Notes under the pieces: generated by a model
What the model was told of the DNA's origin: nothing
The model's input: the letters and a program-made list of their open reading frames with translations, nothing else
The model's database searches: none
Translations under genes and position numbers: made by a program
Shown: positions 1 to 7,621 of the stretch, in pieces
Layout of the letters: every line of letters starts with the position of its first letter
Position numbering within the stretch: position 1 is the first letter of the stretch
Source: Hymenobacter aerilatus
GTDB lineage: Bacteria; Bacteroidota; Bacteroidia; Cytophagales; Hymenobacteraceae
Direction of reading: 5' to 3'
Length of the DNA stretch: 64,000 nucleotides
Assembly: GCF_022921095.1 (NCBI RefSeq)
Contig: NZ_CP095053.1
Coordinates: 62,001-126,000 of the forward strand

Positions 1-444
1 ACAGGACTCAACGCATTTCAGTTATCCAACTGGCTAACCCTACCCGGTGGCGTGTTCACCAACATCGGAGCCGGCGCGGTACAGCCCTTGCTGCAACAAC
101 GGCAACTGCGTACTCAACTGGAGCTAACCCGCTTGGACCAGGAGCGCGCCGCCCTAGAGTTTCGGCAAGCCGTTCTGTCGGCGGCCGGGGAGGTATCCAC
201 GGCGCTGGTACGCGTCGAGAAAACCCAGCAACAGGTCGTCATTGCGACGGCCCGCGTGGATACCCTCAATCAAGCCATCCGTGACGCCAACTTGCTATAT
301 CGCAGCAACCTGGCCAACTACCTGGAAGTCCTCACGGCGCAGAGCAATGCGCTGCAAAGCCAGTTGGCGCTGGTAGACATCCGGCGGCAACAGTCGGGGG
401 CACTTGTGGAGCTCTACCGGTCGCTGGGCGGCGGCTGGCGCTAA
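1..444 (+). CDS. Outer-membrane efflux protein, TolC/CusC family (C-terminal part)
   Basis: The reading frame is open from base 1, so the gene begins upstream of the window and only about 147 C-terminal residues are seen. A GTG at 52 is internal to the frame and is not a credible start. The visible part shows the alternating helix pattern of the outer-membrane factor family: a Gln/Arg-rich helical stretch, an LLYRSNLANYLEVL segment and the typical tail ending LVELYRSLGGGW. Such proteins form the trimeric channel through which RND/membrane-fusion pumps export drugs or metals across the outer membrane; the pump subunits should lie just upstream. The SMR gene follows after 24 bases, so the two are probably co-transcribed. 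The family is clear; the substrate is unknown. Confidence 0.88.
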   Translation, partial: TGLNAFQLSNWLTLPGGVFTNIGAGAVQPLLQQRQLRTQLELTRLDQERAALEFRQAVLSAAGEVSTALVRVEKTQQQVVIATARVDTLNQAIRDANLLYRSNLANYLEVLTAQSNALQSQLALVDIRRQQSGALVELYRSLGGGWR

Positions 445-468
445 TGTAATTTCCGTTACTTGCTGTTT

Positions 469-801
469 ATGAAAAATTGGGTAATTCTATTGGTGGCTAT
501 CCTAGCCGAAACCGTTGCCACGTCGGCCCTCAAAGCATCCGAAGGCTTCACGCGGCTCGGACCTAGTGCGTTGACCGTTGTGGGCTACGCACTGGCTTTT
601 TATTGCCTTAGCCTAACCTTGCGGAGCATTCCTATAGGGGTGGCCTACGCAGTTTGGTCGGCCGTCGGTATCATTCTCATCACCCTAGTGGGGGTAGTAG
701 TCTATAAGCAGGTGCCGGATGCCATGACGCTGCTAGGCTTGGCACTCATCATTGCCGGCGTACTCGTGCTGAACCTGCTGGGTAAGACGTCTGTCCATTA
801 A
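469..801 (+). CDS. Small multidrug resistance (SMR/EmrE-type) transporter
   Basis: A 110-residue protein with four predicted transmembrane helices, the normal SMR size. The first helix carries the essential membrane glutamate in the motif AETVATSALKASEGFT, and the GVAYAVWSAVG motif of helix three, with its conserved Tyr and Trp, is present. SMR proteins are dual-topology dimers that exchange protons for cationic or guanidinium-type compounds. The ATG at 469 is preferred over an upstream TTG because the protein then starts MKNW as in the family. It lies 24 bases after the efflux channel gene and 13 bases before the response regulator gene, so it is probably part of one efflux operon. Whether it is EmrE-like (drug) or SugE/Gdx-like cannot be settled by eye. 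Confidence 0.93.
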   Translation: MKNWVILLVAILAETVATSALKASEGFTRLGPSALTVVGYALAFYCLSLTLRSIPIGVAYAVWSAVGIILITLVGVVVYKQVPDAMTLLGLALIIAGVLVLNLLGKTSVH

Positions 802-814
802 ACCGCCTAGCGCC

Positions 815-1486
815 ATGAAAATCCTGTTAGTGGAAGATGAACACCTGTTGTCGACCAGTATGCGGACCGCACTGGAAGACGAGGGGTTCGGCTGCGAAAC
901 GGCGTTAACGTTCCGAGAGGCCGAAAACAAACTCGTCACCAAGCTCTTCGACCTGGTTGTCTTGGATTTGAATCTGCCCGGCGGGCTAGGCTTCGATTTG
1001 TTTGAATACATCAAGGCGATGGAAACCCGGCCGGGCGTGCTCATCATTTCCGTGCGCGACAGCCTCACCGACAAGCTACGTGGCCTCAACCTGGGCGCCG
1101 ATGACTACCTAGTGAAGCCCTTTCACCTTGATGAGCTGCTGGCGCGGGTACGCAGCATTTTGCGCCGACGCCACCCCGAGGAGCCCAGCGAACTGATCCT
1201 AGGTAACCTTAGCTACCAGCTGGACGCGCAGCAGGCATCCGTGGACGGGGAGCCGCTCAAACTCACCCCCAGCCAATTGCGTCTGCTCTACTACCTACTG
1301 CTCAACCGCAAGCGGGTCGTGTCGAAGGAGTCGTTGTCGGACTACGTGCTACAGGAGAACGTGGACATGGTAGACTCGCTGGACTATCTCTACACGCACA
1401 TCAAAAACGTGCGACATAAGCTCAAGCAAGCCGGCTGCCAGGTAGGCATCGAAACGGTCTATGGCCTTGGCTACACCTTGCAATAG
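815..1486 (+). CDS. Two-component response regulator, OmpR/PhoB family
   Basis: 223 residues with an N-terminal receiver and a C-terminal winged-helix DNA-binding domain. The acidic pair Glu7/Asp8, the phospho-acceptor Asp51 (VVLDLNLPG) and Lys101 (YLVKPF) are all visible. The C-terminal half has the LTPSQLRLLYYLLLN and YTHIKNVRHKL segments and ends with the VYGLGYTL strand typical of OmpR-type regulators. The sensor kinase gene starts 5 bases after the stop codon. Lying behind an efflux channel and an SMR gene, the pair probably controls efflux or envelope stress genes; this is inferred from position only. Confidence 0.96.
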   Translation: MKILLVEDEHLLSTSMRTALEDEGFGCETALTFREAENKLVTKLFDLVVLDLNLPGGLGFDLFEYIKAMETRPGVLIISVRDSLTDKLRGLNLGADDYLVKPFHLDELLARVRSILRRRHPEEPSELILGNLSYQLDAQQASVDGEPLKLTPSQLRLLYYLLLNRKRVVSKESLSDYVLQENVDMVDSLDYLYTHIKNVRHKLKQAGCQVGIETVYGLGYTLQ

Positions 1487-1491
1487 TTCTG

Positions 1492-2811
1492 ATGGCGACC
1501 AAACACTACAGCAAGCGGTTTCTGGCGGGAATACAGCGGGTATACCTACTGGTAGTGCCACTGATGCTGCTGTGTATCATGTTTGCGAATAACTACCTCT
1601 ACGACAGCTATTATGAAATCGTCATTGCCCGGCCATTTCGGCAGCGGGTGGCCCAACTGCAATACCAATGGCGCCAGCAGGGACGCGTGCCCCAAGTTCC
1701 CGACGTGCGCTACCGTGCCCTACCCCCGGGCACGGCACCCTACGCTTACTTCACCGATTGGTATGCTGATCCTGACGTGGAGCAGCGCACCACGGTGGGC
1801 ATCATCAGCTATACGGCCACGATGGCCCGGGGGGCTGAACGCATCGAAGTAACGGTTAGCCGCTCGGAAGAGAATGGTGGTGCACCGGGGGCTGGAATGG
1901 TGCTGTTTTCCGTAGGTGCTTCGCTGGTCCTCTTTCTGCTACTAAGCTGGCTGCTATTTCAGTTCAGTATCAAGCGGCTGTCTTATAACCTATGGCTGCC
2001 GTTCTACCAGAATCTGCGTCGTATCAATGGCTTTAGTCTGCGCGATCGGCAGCGCCTGGCACTGATGCCCAGTGAAATTCGCGAGTTCGGGTTTTTCAAC
2101 GCCGCCATCACCCACTTCACCGACAAGATTCAGCAGTCGTATAACGAGCTGCGCGAATTCACGGAGAACACAGCCCACGAGCTGCAAACGCCCCTGGCCG
2201 TGCTGCTGGCCAAGACAGAGCTGGTGCTCAAACGCAATCAATTAGCCGAAGCCGACCGGCAGGAACTGGTGGAAATCAAGAAAACCGTCCAACGCCTGTC
2301 CTCGCTGCAGAAAGCCTTGAACCTGCTTTCCCGGGTACGGACGCTGCAGTACGGCGGCCGGCTGGCCGTGGAGACCATAGACGTACTAGAGCATCTGCGG
2401 GAGCGGTTAGTAAGCTACGCCGAACTGCTGGACTACAAAGATGTGCGGGTTGACTGGCATGTGTCCCAGCCCTGGTACTTGCACACCAACCGGGAGTTGC
2501 TGGGCATCTTGCTCGACAATCTGGTCCGCAACGCCATTCAACACAACGTGCCTGGCGGCTTCATCCGAATCGAGTGTGCGGCGACCGGCGTGGTCATATG
2601 CAATGCGGGGCTGTCGCCCGCATCAGCAGAAACGGACCTGTTCCAGCGCTATCATACCCGTTCCACCGACGACGGACGGTTGGGGCTGGGCTTGGCGTTG
2701 GTCGAAGCGACTTGCGACGTGTTGCAGTTGCAATGCACCTACTACTACCAGGAGGGCACGCACGCTTTCACGCTAGGCAACAACAAACCAGCAACTTCGA
2801 CCCGAGCGTAA
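1492..2811 (+). CDS. Sensor histidine kinase
   Basis: 439 residues. A first membrane helix (about 15-33) and a second (about 135-158) bracket a periplasmic sensor region of roughly 100 residues, which is followed by a HisKA dimerisation domain with His229 in ENTAHELQTPL. In the ATPase domain the N box is LLDNLVRNAIQHN (Asn343, Asn347), and the D box reads VVICNAG, with Asn where many kinases have Asp. The G2 box is GLGLALVEA near 398. The partner is the response regulator 5 bases upstream. The extra-cytoplasmic sensor has no domain I can name, so the signal is unknown. The C-terminal end of the ATPase domain is present, so the kinase looks complete. Confidence 0.95.
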   Translation: MATKHYSKRFLAGIQRVYLLVVPLMLLCIMFANNYLYDSYYEIVIARPFRQRVAQLQYQWRQQGRVPQVPDVRYRALPPGTAPYAYFTDWYADPDVEQRTTVGIISYTATMARGAERIEVTVSRSEENGGAPGAGMVLFSVGASLVLFLLLSWLLFQFSIKRLSYNLWLPFYQNLRRINGFSLRDRQRLALMPSEIREFGFFNAAITHFTDKIQQSYNELREFTENTAHELQTPLAVLLAKTELVLKRNQLAEADRQELVEIKKTVQRLSSLQKALNLLSRVRTLQYGGRLAVETIDVLEHLRERLVSYAELLDYKDVRVDWHVSQPWYLHTNRELLGILLDNLVRNAIQHNVPGGFIRIECAATGVVICNAGLSPASAETDLFQRYHTRSTDDGRLGLGLALVEATCDVLQLQCTYYYQEGTHAFTLGNNKPATSTRA

Positions 2812-2850
2812 GCCGAACCTTATCCGAACGGAGAGTCGACTCAGCCGCAT

Positions 2851-2967
2851 CTCGTTGAAGGCAGAGGGCAAAATGGAGACGTTGAACTACTTGCAGAAGC
2901 CTCGGCCTCAGGCGTGCAGTTCAAGAGCTTCATGGAGCCAGTGATGGATGTATTTGGGCTAATGTGA
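2851..2967 (+). pseudogene. Possible remnant of a serine resolvase/invertase
   Basis: This short frame has no start codon and ends in TGA at 2965-2967. It reads SGVQFKSFMEPVMD in its second half, preceded by an acidic helix. That resembles the part of resolvase/invertase catalytic domains where a GI.F.SL.EPID-type segment follows a long helix. Only about 38 codons remain, with no catalytic serine region, no helix-turn-helix and no intact neighbour. The scrap lies about 100 bases from tRNA-Arg, a common place for integration. The match is short and judged by eye, so it may be chance. Confidence 0.3.
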
Positions 2968-3034
2968 GAGTTGAAAAAAGGATGATGGCCTCGACTACCA
3001 ACTGTTACCCGCAATTCTGAACAAGCAGCAAAAC

Positions 3035-3068
3035 AAAAAAGGCCCTCAGAGCTATCTGAGGGCCTTTT
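3035..3068 (-). terminator. Rho-independent terminator of tRNA-Arg
   Basis: A perfect 10-bp stem (3041-3050 with 3055-3064, loop GCTA) is followed on the minus strand by six T. It sits immediately 3' of tRNA-Arg. The T-rich tail on the plus side is weaker, so it may also stop transcription leaving the efflux operon. Confidence 0.85.
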
Positions 3069-3071
3069 GAG

Positions 3072-3145
3072 TGGTCGCGTAGGGAGTCGAACCCCAAACC
3101 TCCTGATTCGTAGTCAGGTGCTCTATCCAGTTGAGCTACGCGACC
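3072..3145 (-). tRNA. tRNA-Arg (anticodon ACG)
   Basis: A full cloverleaf on the minus strand: acceptor stem GGTCGCG/CGCGACC, D-arm GCTC...GAGC, anticodon stem CCTGA/TCAGG with the loop CTACGAA, so anticodon ACG (wobble A is normally deaminated to inosine and reads CGN). The T-arm contains TTCGACT. The discriminator is A, and no CCA is encoded, as is usual in Bacteroidota. It has its own promoter and terminator and so forms a single-gene transcription unit. Confidence 0.96.
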
Positions 3146-3164
3146 GTTTTTCCGTTACGGTGTG

Positions 3165-3197
3165 CAAAGATAACGGCAGAATTTCCCGGAAAACAAG
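3165..3197 (-). promoter_or_regulatory. Bacteroidota-type promoter of tRNA-Arg
   Basis: On the minus strand a TTG element (3194-3196) is followed after 21 bases by TATCTTTG (3165-3172), a perfect match to the TAnnTTTG -7 box. The predicted start of transcription lies a few bases later, shortly before the mature tRNA 5' end. Confidence 0.75.
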
Positions 3198-3258
3198 CTT
3201 CTGCGCATTTTAACGATAAAAAAAGACAAGAAAATCTGCAAGCAACTGATTTTCAGAT

Positions 3259-3981
3259 TTAATAATTTTCTTGCTTTTCTATCTGCTTGTTGAGGGCGCG
3301 CTGCACGGCCCGGTTGAAAACGTAGTAGAGCCCCAGCGCAGCCACGGCCAGCAGTACCAGTACCAGAACTTTACCAGTGGTGCCCGTGTCGGGGCTATGC
3401 AGCAGCGACAGCGCATCCTGGGCCTGCGTGCCTATCCAGTAAAAGAACAGACTCCGCGGCAGCATCCCCAGCACGCTGGCGCCCAGGAAACGGGTGCGGT
3501 CTACGCCTAGAATAGCCAGTACAAAGGTCATAAGGGCGAAGGGTAGGATAGGAGCTAGGCGCACCAGCAAAATCAACTGCCAGCTCTGGTGGCGCAGCTC
3601 CTGCATAATGGCTTCGGCTTTTGGGAAAGAGTGCACGAAGCGGAGCAGCTTGCCTTGGTCGAGGCGGGTGGCCAGCTCGTATCCTAGCAGGGCCGCCAGC
3701 GCATAGGCGATAATGGTGCCCGGCAACCCCGCCCAGCCCAGGAAAAAACCCGTGAGCAACACCGCCACCGTGGAGTGCACCAGCGAGAAGGCCAGCACCA
3801 ACACCATTATTCCAAAATACAGCAGCATTTGGGGTAGGGTAAGGTCGCGCAGCAGATTCTGGTGCTCGTACAGTAGGTAGGTAACAGTAGAGCTGCCCAC
3901 AAGGGGTAGCACTACCAGCAGAAACATAGACAGGAGCGAGGACGCGTTGGTGCGAAATAAGGCTTTAAGGGTAGCAAGCAT
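3259..3981 (-). CDS. TVP38/TMEM64 family (VTT/DedA-like) membrane protein
   Basis: 240 residues with about five hydrophobic segments. The central part has the family pattern: a Gly-rich membrane loop (GFFLGWAGLPGTIIAYALAAL), then LILLVRLAPILPFALMTFVLAI, and RSLFFYWIGTQA near the end. VTT proteins are linked to lipid scrambling or transport of undecaprenyl-type lipids; the bacterial role of this one is not known. The frame extends 36 codons further upstream, but those codons run through a terminator hairpin at 3992-4021, so the ATG at 3981 is chosen. It follows the DUF2167 gene on the same strand, separated by that terminator. Confidence 0.85.
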   Translation of the reverse strand: MLATLKALFRTNASSLLSMFLLVVLPLVGSSTVTYLLYEHQNLLRDLTLPQMLLYFGIMVLVLAFSLVHSTVAVLLTGFFLGWAGLPGTIIAYALAALLGYELATRLDQGKLLRFVHSFPKAEAIMQELRHQSWQLILLVRLAPILPFALMTFVLAILGVDRTRFLGASVLGMLPRSLFFYWIGTQAQDALSLLHSPDTGTTGKVLVLVLLAVAALGLYYVFNRAVQRALNKQIEKQENY

Positions 3982-3987
3982 AGGCAA

Positions 3988-4021
3988 AGAAAAACAGGCT
4001 GGCAAAACTACCAGCCTGTTT
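3988..4021 (-). terminator. Terminator after the DUF2167 gene
   Basis: An 11-bp perfect stem (3992-4002 with 4011-4021) has an 8-base loop and a T-rich tail on the minus strand (TTTTTCTTT). It sits between the DUF2167 stop codon and the chosen start of the VTT gene. Confidence 0.75.
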
Positions 4022-4048
4022 GCTCTTACGGATTTGCGGTGCGAGCCG

Positions 4049-5023
4049 CTACGCTTCTGGTTCCGAAGGCGGCGTTTCGTCTGTCTCAAGGGCCAGTTGC
4101 TCGTCGTTGTTTTTGGCGCCGAAAAAGCGGCGGATAGCCGTCCAGGCGCCGGCCAGCAAGCCCAGCGCTATCTTCCAAAACTTGAGCAGGGTGATAAGGA
4201 TGACCTTGCCAAACTTCAGAATCACGGCAAAGAAGCCTACCTTGGCCAGCACCTTGCCCGCCACCAGGCCGCCAATAGTGTAGGCCGCTACCTCGTCGAT
4301 GCCGGGGTTGAAATCGGCGTAGCGCAGGCCTTTGGCAAAGGCTACCCCATCAATAACCGTAGGAATGGTACCCCGGATTTCGGCTAGCTGCGCAGGCGTG
4401 CCCACGGCGTTGAGCACCAGCACGCCCTTGCGGCCCAGCAGGCGTAGATTGTAGTTAAGCGTATGCTCTGGCTCGTCGCCAAACTGCAGCTCTTTGGCCC
4501 AGTGCAGGGCATTTTTGTTTTTGTCGTAAAAGGGTGTGGCGGCCCAGCCCAGCAGTTGCACGGTTTCGTAGCCGGCCTCGGTGCGCTCCTCGTTTTCTTC
4601 GGCTACGTCGTCCTGCATTTCTTCCAGCAGGTCCTTGTAATTGATTTTGTCGGCATCATCGTCCTTCACGTAGCCCATGGGCTCGTAGCGGATGATAAAG
4701 GCCCAGCTTTTCTCGTCCAGCGGGCCGTAGGCAGCGGGCACCAGCATGCCCAGCGACTCCTGCTTGGGGTTGCCCCACCAGTCGGTGAGCACGTGGCGGC
4801 TCTGGGCCGAGTCGAGGTAGCGAAAACCCTGCGGCACCGTCAGCTTGCCTACCCCACCGGGCAGCGTGATACGGCCTTGCTGGTAGTGCAGCGTGGCCTG
4901 TAGTGAGTCGATAACGAATTTGCGGCGGGCAGCCTCGGCCTCGGGCGGCGCGTCGGCCGCGGCGGCCGCGGCGGCCGTCCAGCCGGTGCATAGGGTAAGC
5001 AATACCAGTAAAAGTTTTTTCAT
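4049..5023 (-). CDS. DUF2167 domain membrane protein
   Basis: 324 residues: a signal peptide beginning MKKLLLVLL and containing an alanine run (encoded by a GCGGCC-rich stretch near 4960-4976), a DUF2167 region of about 230 residues, and C-terminal membrane segments (GGLVAGKVLAKVGFFAVI, TLLKFWKIALGLLAGAW) before an acidic tail. Recognisable family pieces are the YKDLLEEMQ segment, LLGWAATPFYD and LNYNLRLLGRKGVLVLNAV. The function of DUF2167 proteins is not established. The ATG at 5023 is preferred over one 15 codons upstream because it gives a clean signal peptide. The gene is divergent from metB. Confidence 0.85.
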   Translation of the reverse strand: MKKLLLVLLTLCTGWTAAAAAAADAPPEAEAARRKFVIDSLQATLHYQQGRITLPGGVGKLTVPQGFRYLDSAQSRHVLTDWWGNPKQESLGMLVPAAYGPLDEKSWAFIIRYEPMGYVKDDDADKINYKDLLEEMQDDVAEENEERTEAGYETVQLLGWAATPFYDKNKNALHWAKELQFGDEPEHTLNYNLRLLGRKGVLVLNAVGTPAQLAEIRGTIPTVIDGVAFAKGLRYADFNPGIDEVAAYTIGGLVAGKVLAKVGFFAVILKFGKVILITLLKFWKIALGLLAGAWTAIRRFFGAKNNDEQLALETDETPPSEPEA

Positions 5024-5145
5024 AAATGATAAAAATGAGGGAAGAATGAAATTGAATTTTGCCAACAAGATAACTGTTTGCTAGTTCTCTACTAACGAAA
5101 AAGATGGACGTTGCCGGAAGGCCCTGGCAAGTGCCTGCGTCCTTT

Positions 5146-5153
5146 TACCTTTG
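5146..5153 (+). promoter_or_regulatory. Candidate -7 box upstream of metB
   Basis: TACCTTTG matches the Bacteroidota TAnnTTTG element and lies about 47 bases before the metB start. Only a weak CTGG sits at the -33 distance. No S-adenosylmethionine riboswitch fold is apparent in the remaining leader; the one small hairpin there is a GC-rich stem near 5155-5173. Confidence 0.45.
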
Positions 5154-5200
5154 AGCGCCCCCTTGCGGGGCATTTGCTTTTATTACTCCACCCACGCACT

Positions 5201-6340
5201 ATGAAATTCGGAACCAAAGCCATTCATGCCGGCGTGCACCCCGACCCGGCCACTGGCGCCATCATGACGCCTATCTATCAGACTTCCACCTACGTGCAGA
5301 CCTCGCCCGGCCAAAACCAGGGCTACGAGTACTCGCGCACGCACAACCCTACCCGCTCGCAACTGCAGGATGCAGTGGCAGCATTGGAAGGCGGCAAGCA
5401 TGGCCTAGCCTTCGCTTCGGGTATGGCCGTGGTCGACTGCATCATCAAGCTGCTGCAGCCCGGCGACGAGGTGATTTCCACGAACGACCTCTATGGGGGC
5501 AGCTACCGCATCTTCACCAAAGTGTTTGCGCCGCTGGGCATCAAATTTCACTTTGTGCCGATGCACGACATGACGGCCGTGCGCGAAAAGGTGACGGACA
5601 AAACCAAGCTGATCTGGGTGGAAACGCCTACCAACCCGCTGCTCAACATCATCGATATTGAAGCCGCTGCGGAGGTTGCTCGCGAGGCTGGTGCTCTGCT
5701 GGTGGTGGATAACACTTTCTCGACGCCCTACCTGCAAACCCCGCTGGCCCTGGGCGCCGACATTGTGATGCACTCCCTCACCAAGTACATGGGCGGCCAC
5801 TCCGACGTGGTAATGGGCGCTCTGGTGGTGAACGACGACGCGCTGCTGCAACGCTTGGCCTTTCTGCAAAACTCCTGCGGCGGCACGCCCGGCCCCCAGG
5901 ACTGCTTCCTGGTGCTGCGCGGCCTCAAAACTTTACACCTGCGCATGCAGCGCCACTGCGAAAACGGCCGCGCCGTGGCCGAGTACCTGCAAGCGCACCC
6001 CAAGGTAGAGAAGGTGTTTTGGCCGGGCTTCCCCGAGCATCCCAACCACGCCGTGGCCGCCAAGCAAATGCGCGACTTCGGGGGCATGATTTCCTTTGTG
6101 CTGAAGGGCGACAAGCAGGAAGACGCCATTGCGGTGCTGGAAAAGCTGAAGCTCTTCACGCTAGCCGAAAGCTTGGGTGGTGTAGAAAGCCTCTCAGGTC
6201 ATCCCGCCACCATGACGCACGCCAGCATTCCGGCCGAGGAGCGCCGCAAAGCTGGCCTTTCTGACTCGCTCATTCGCCTGAGCGTGGGCGTGGAGGATAT
6301 TGAGGACCTGCTCGAAGACCTGGGACAGGCAATAGGGTAG
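5201..6340 (+). CDS. metB: Cystathionine gamma-synthase / gamma-lyase (PLP-dependent trans-sulfuration enzyme)
   Basis: 379 residues, full length for the Cys/Met metabolism PLP family (fold type I). Seen in the sequence: YEYSRTHNPTR with the phosphate-contacting Tyr and Arg, SGMAV, Asp170 in VVDNTF, and the Schiff-base lysine Lys195 in HSLTKYMGGHSD. The C-terminal ESLGGVESL and HPATMTH motifs are typical of gamma-synthases and gamma-lyases. These cytosolic enzymes make cystathionine from an activated homoserine and cysteine, or split it to cysteine; the two activities cannot be told apart reliably by eye. The ATG at 5201 fits the family N-terminus (MKFGTKAIHAG); an upstream in-frame ATG would add 30 unlikely residues. 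A single gene, with no methionine-pathway neighbours here. Confidence 0.93.
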   Translation: MKFGTKAIHAGVHPDPATGAIMTPIYQTSTYVQTSPGQNQGYEYSRTHNPTRSQLQDAVAALEGGKHGLAFASGMAVVDCIIKLLQPGDEVISTNDLYGGSYRIFTKVFAPLGIKFHFVPMHDMTAVREKVTDKTKLIWVETPTNPLLNIIDIEAAAEVAREAGALLVVDNTFSTPYLQTPLALGADIVMHSLTKYMGGHSDVVMGALVVNDDALLQRLAFLQNSCGGTPGPQDCFLVLRGLKTLHLRMQRHCENGRAVAEYLQAHPKVEKVFWPGFPEHPNHAVAAKQMRDFGGMISFVLKGDKQEDAIAVLEKLKLFTLAESLGGVESLSGHPATMTHASIPAEERRKAGLSDSLIRLSVGVEDIEDLLEDLGQAIG

Positions 6341-6409
6341 GAGGCAGGGCGAACAGCTGCCGTTAAAGTATAACGGGTAGCAAAACGTCTGCTTAACTAC
6401 TTGTGAAAA

Positions 6410-6512
6410 CAGAACGTCATGTCGATTAGCGGGAGCAACCGCACGTGCTAACGGAAGATACGATCCTTCGTCAGCACGTGCGGTTGCTCCCGCTAATCGA
6501 CATGACGTTCTG
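6410..6512. repeat. Perfect 40-bp inverted repeat (long hairpin)
   Basis: Bases 6410-6449 are exactly complementary to 6473-6512, with a 23-base spacer that can itself pair partly (ACGGAAG against CTTCGT). The arms contain the embedded palindrome GCACGTGC at the loop end. The element fills most of the gap between metB and the MBL-fold gene. It is far longer than a normal terminator and no protein is encoded, so a REP/MITE-like dispersed palindrome is the likeliest reading. Confidence 0.9.
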
Positions 6513-6551
6513 CCTTTTTCGTCTGTTTTCAACGGTCGTTTTGCAAAGCGT

Positions 6552-7556
6552 ATGACTACGAGAATTTCTTCCCGCTTCGATGGTAAGCGCTATCACAATG
6601 CCCTACCCACATCCATGTCGACGGCTAGCAGCTACTGGCAAATGGCCCGGCGTTGGCTGCTAGGCAAAGAGGAGCGCGTACCCCGGTCGGCTCTGGCTGG
6701 TTTCTCTACCGATGTGGCTGCGCTGGCTCAGCCCGTGCCACCCAACGCATTACGGGCTACCTGGCTGGGACACTCGACGGTGTTGCTGGAAATTGACGGT
6801 CGCCGTTTTCTGACCGACCCCGTATGGCGCATGCGCAGTTCGCCGGTGCGCTTTATGGGACCGAAACGGTTCTTCCCCAACCCGCTACCCCTGGCGCAGG
6901 TGCCGCCGCTGGATGGCGTACTCATCTCCCACGACCACTACGACCACCTCGACCCGCTAGCGGTGCGGGCACTGGCACGCACGGGGGTGCGGTTCTTCTG
7001 TCCGCTAGGGGTAAGCCGGCACCTGCACCGTTGGGGGGTAGCGTCCGACAAGATTACCGAAGTGGATTGGTGGCAGGAAATAATGTTAGCGCCCGATTTT
7101 ACGCTGGTGGCCACACCCGCCCGGCACTTTTCCGGCCGCCGCCTCGGCCTCGATCAGGATGCTACCCTGTGGGCCTCTTGGGTGCTGCTGGGTCCTACCC
7201 ACCGCGCCTTCTTCGGCGGCGACTCTGGTCCGTTTGCGGCTGCGTTTCAGCAAATAGGCGACACCTACGGCCCCTTCGACCTGACCATGCTGGAAATAGG
7301 CGCCGCCGACCCCAACTGGGCCGATGTGCACATGGGACCCACGGTAGCCGTGGCGGCACACCAGGCCCTGCGCGGCCGGGCGCTGCTGCCCATTCACTGG
7401 GGCACCTTCAACCTGGCTTACCACGCCTGGACCGATCCAGCCGAGGAGGTGCAGCAAGCCGCTGCGGCAGCCGGGGTGGAGCTGTTACTACCCCAGCCCG
7501 GCGAACGGGTAGAGGCCACGCAGGCCCCCTATGCGTCTGGCTGGTGGCGGGGGTAG
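6552..7556 (+). CDS. MBL-fold metallo-hydrolase (NAPE-PLD/UlaG-like)
   Basis: 334 residues of the metallo-beta-lactamase fold. The zinc motif HxHxDH is SHDHYDHLD (His127, His129, Asp131, His132), preceded by WLGHSTVLLEIDG and FLTDPVW, the arrangement seen in N-acyl-phosphatidylethanolamine phospholipase D-like and RomA-like proteins. Further ligands are likely in TPARHFSGR, FGGDSG and LPIHWGTF. It has no signal peptide, so it should be cytoplasmic; the substrate is unknown. The start lies 40 bases after the long inverted repeat, which leaves little room for a promoter. Confidence 0.9.
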   Translation: MTTRISSRFDGKRYHNALPTSMSTASSYWQMARRWLLGKEERVPRSALAGFSTDVAALAQPVPPNALRATWLGHSTVLLEIDGRRFLTDPVWRMRSSPVRFMGPKRFFPNPLPLAQVPPLDGVLISHDHYDHLDPLAVRALARTGVRFFCPLGVSRHLHRWGVASDKITEVDWWQEIMLAPDFTLVATPARHFSGRRLGLDQDATLWASWVLLGPTHRAFFGGDSGPFAAAFQQIGDTYGPFDLTMLEIGAADPNWADVHMGPTVAVAAHQALRGRALLPIHWGTFNLAYHAWTDPAEEVQQAAAAAGVELLLPQPGERVEATQAPYASGWWRG

Positions 7557-7621
7557 GAGAGGGGGGCGTTTGCGTGTAGCTTTGTTGCTGGATTAACAGC
7601 TAGGCGTTATATGAAAACTAT

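Noticed and set aside
4956..4980. GCGGCC run as a repeat or regulatory site
   Set aside because: It encodes the alanine run in the signal peptide of the DUF2167 protein.
5024..5200. SAM riboswitch in front of metB
   Set aside because: No multi-helix junction or conserved SAM-riboswitch core was seen; only a short GC hairpin close to the start.
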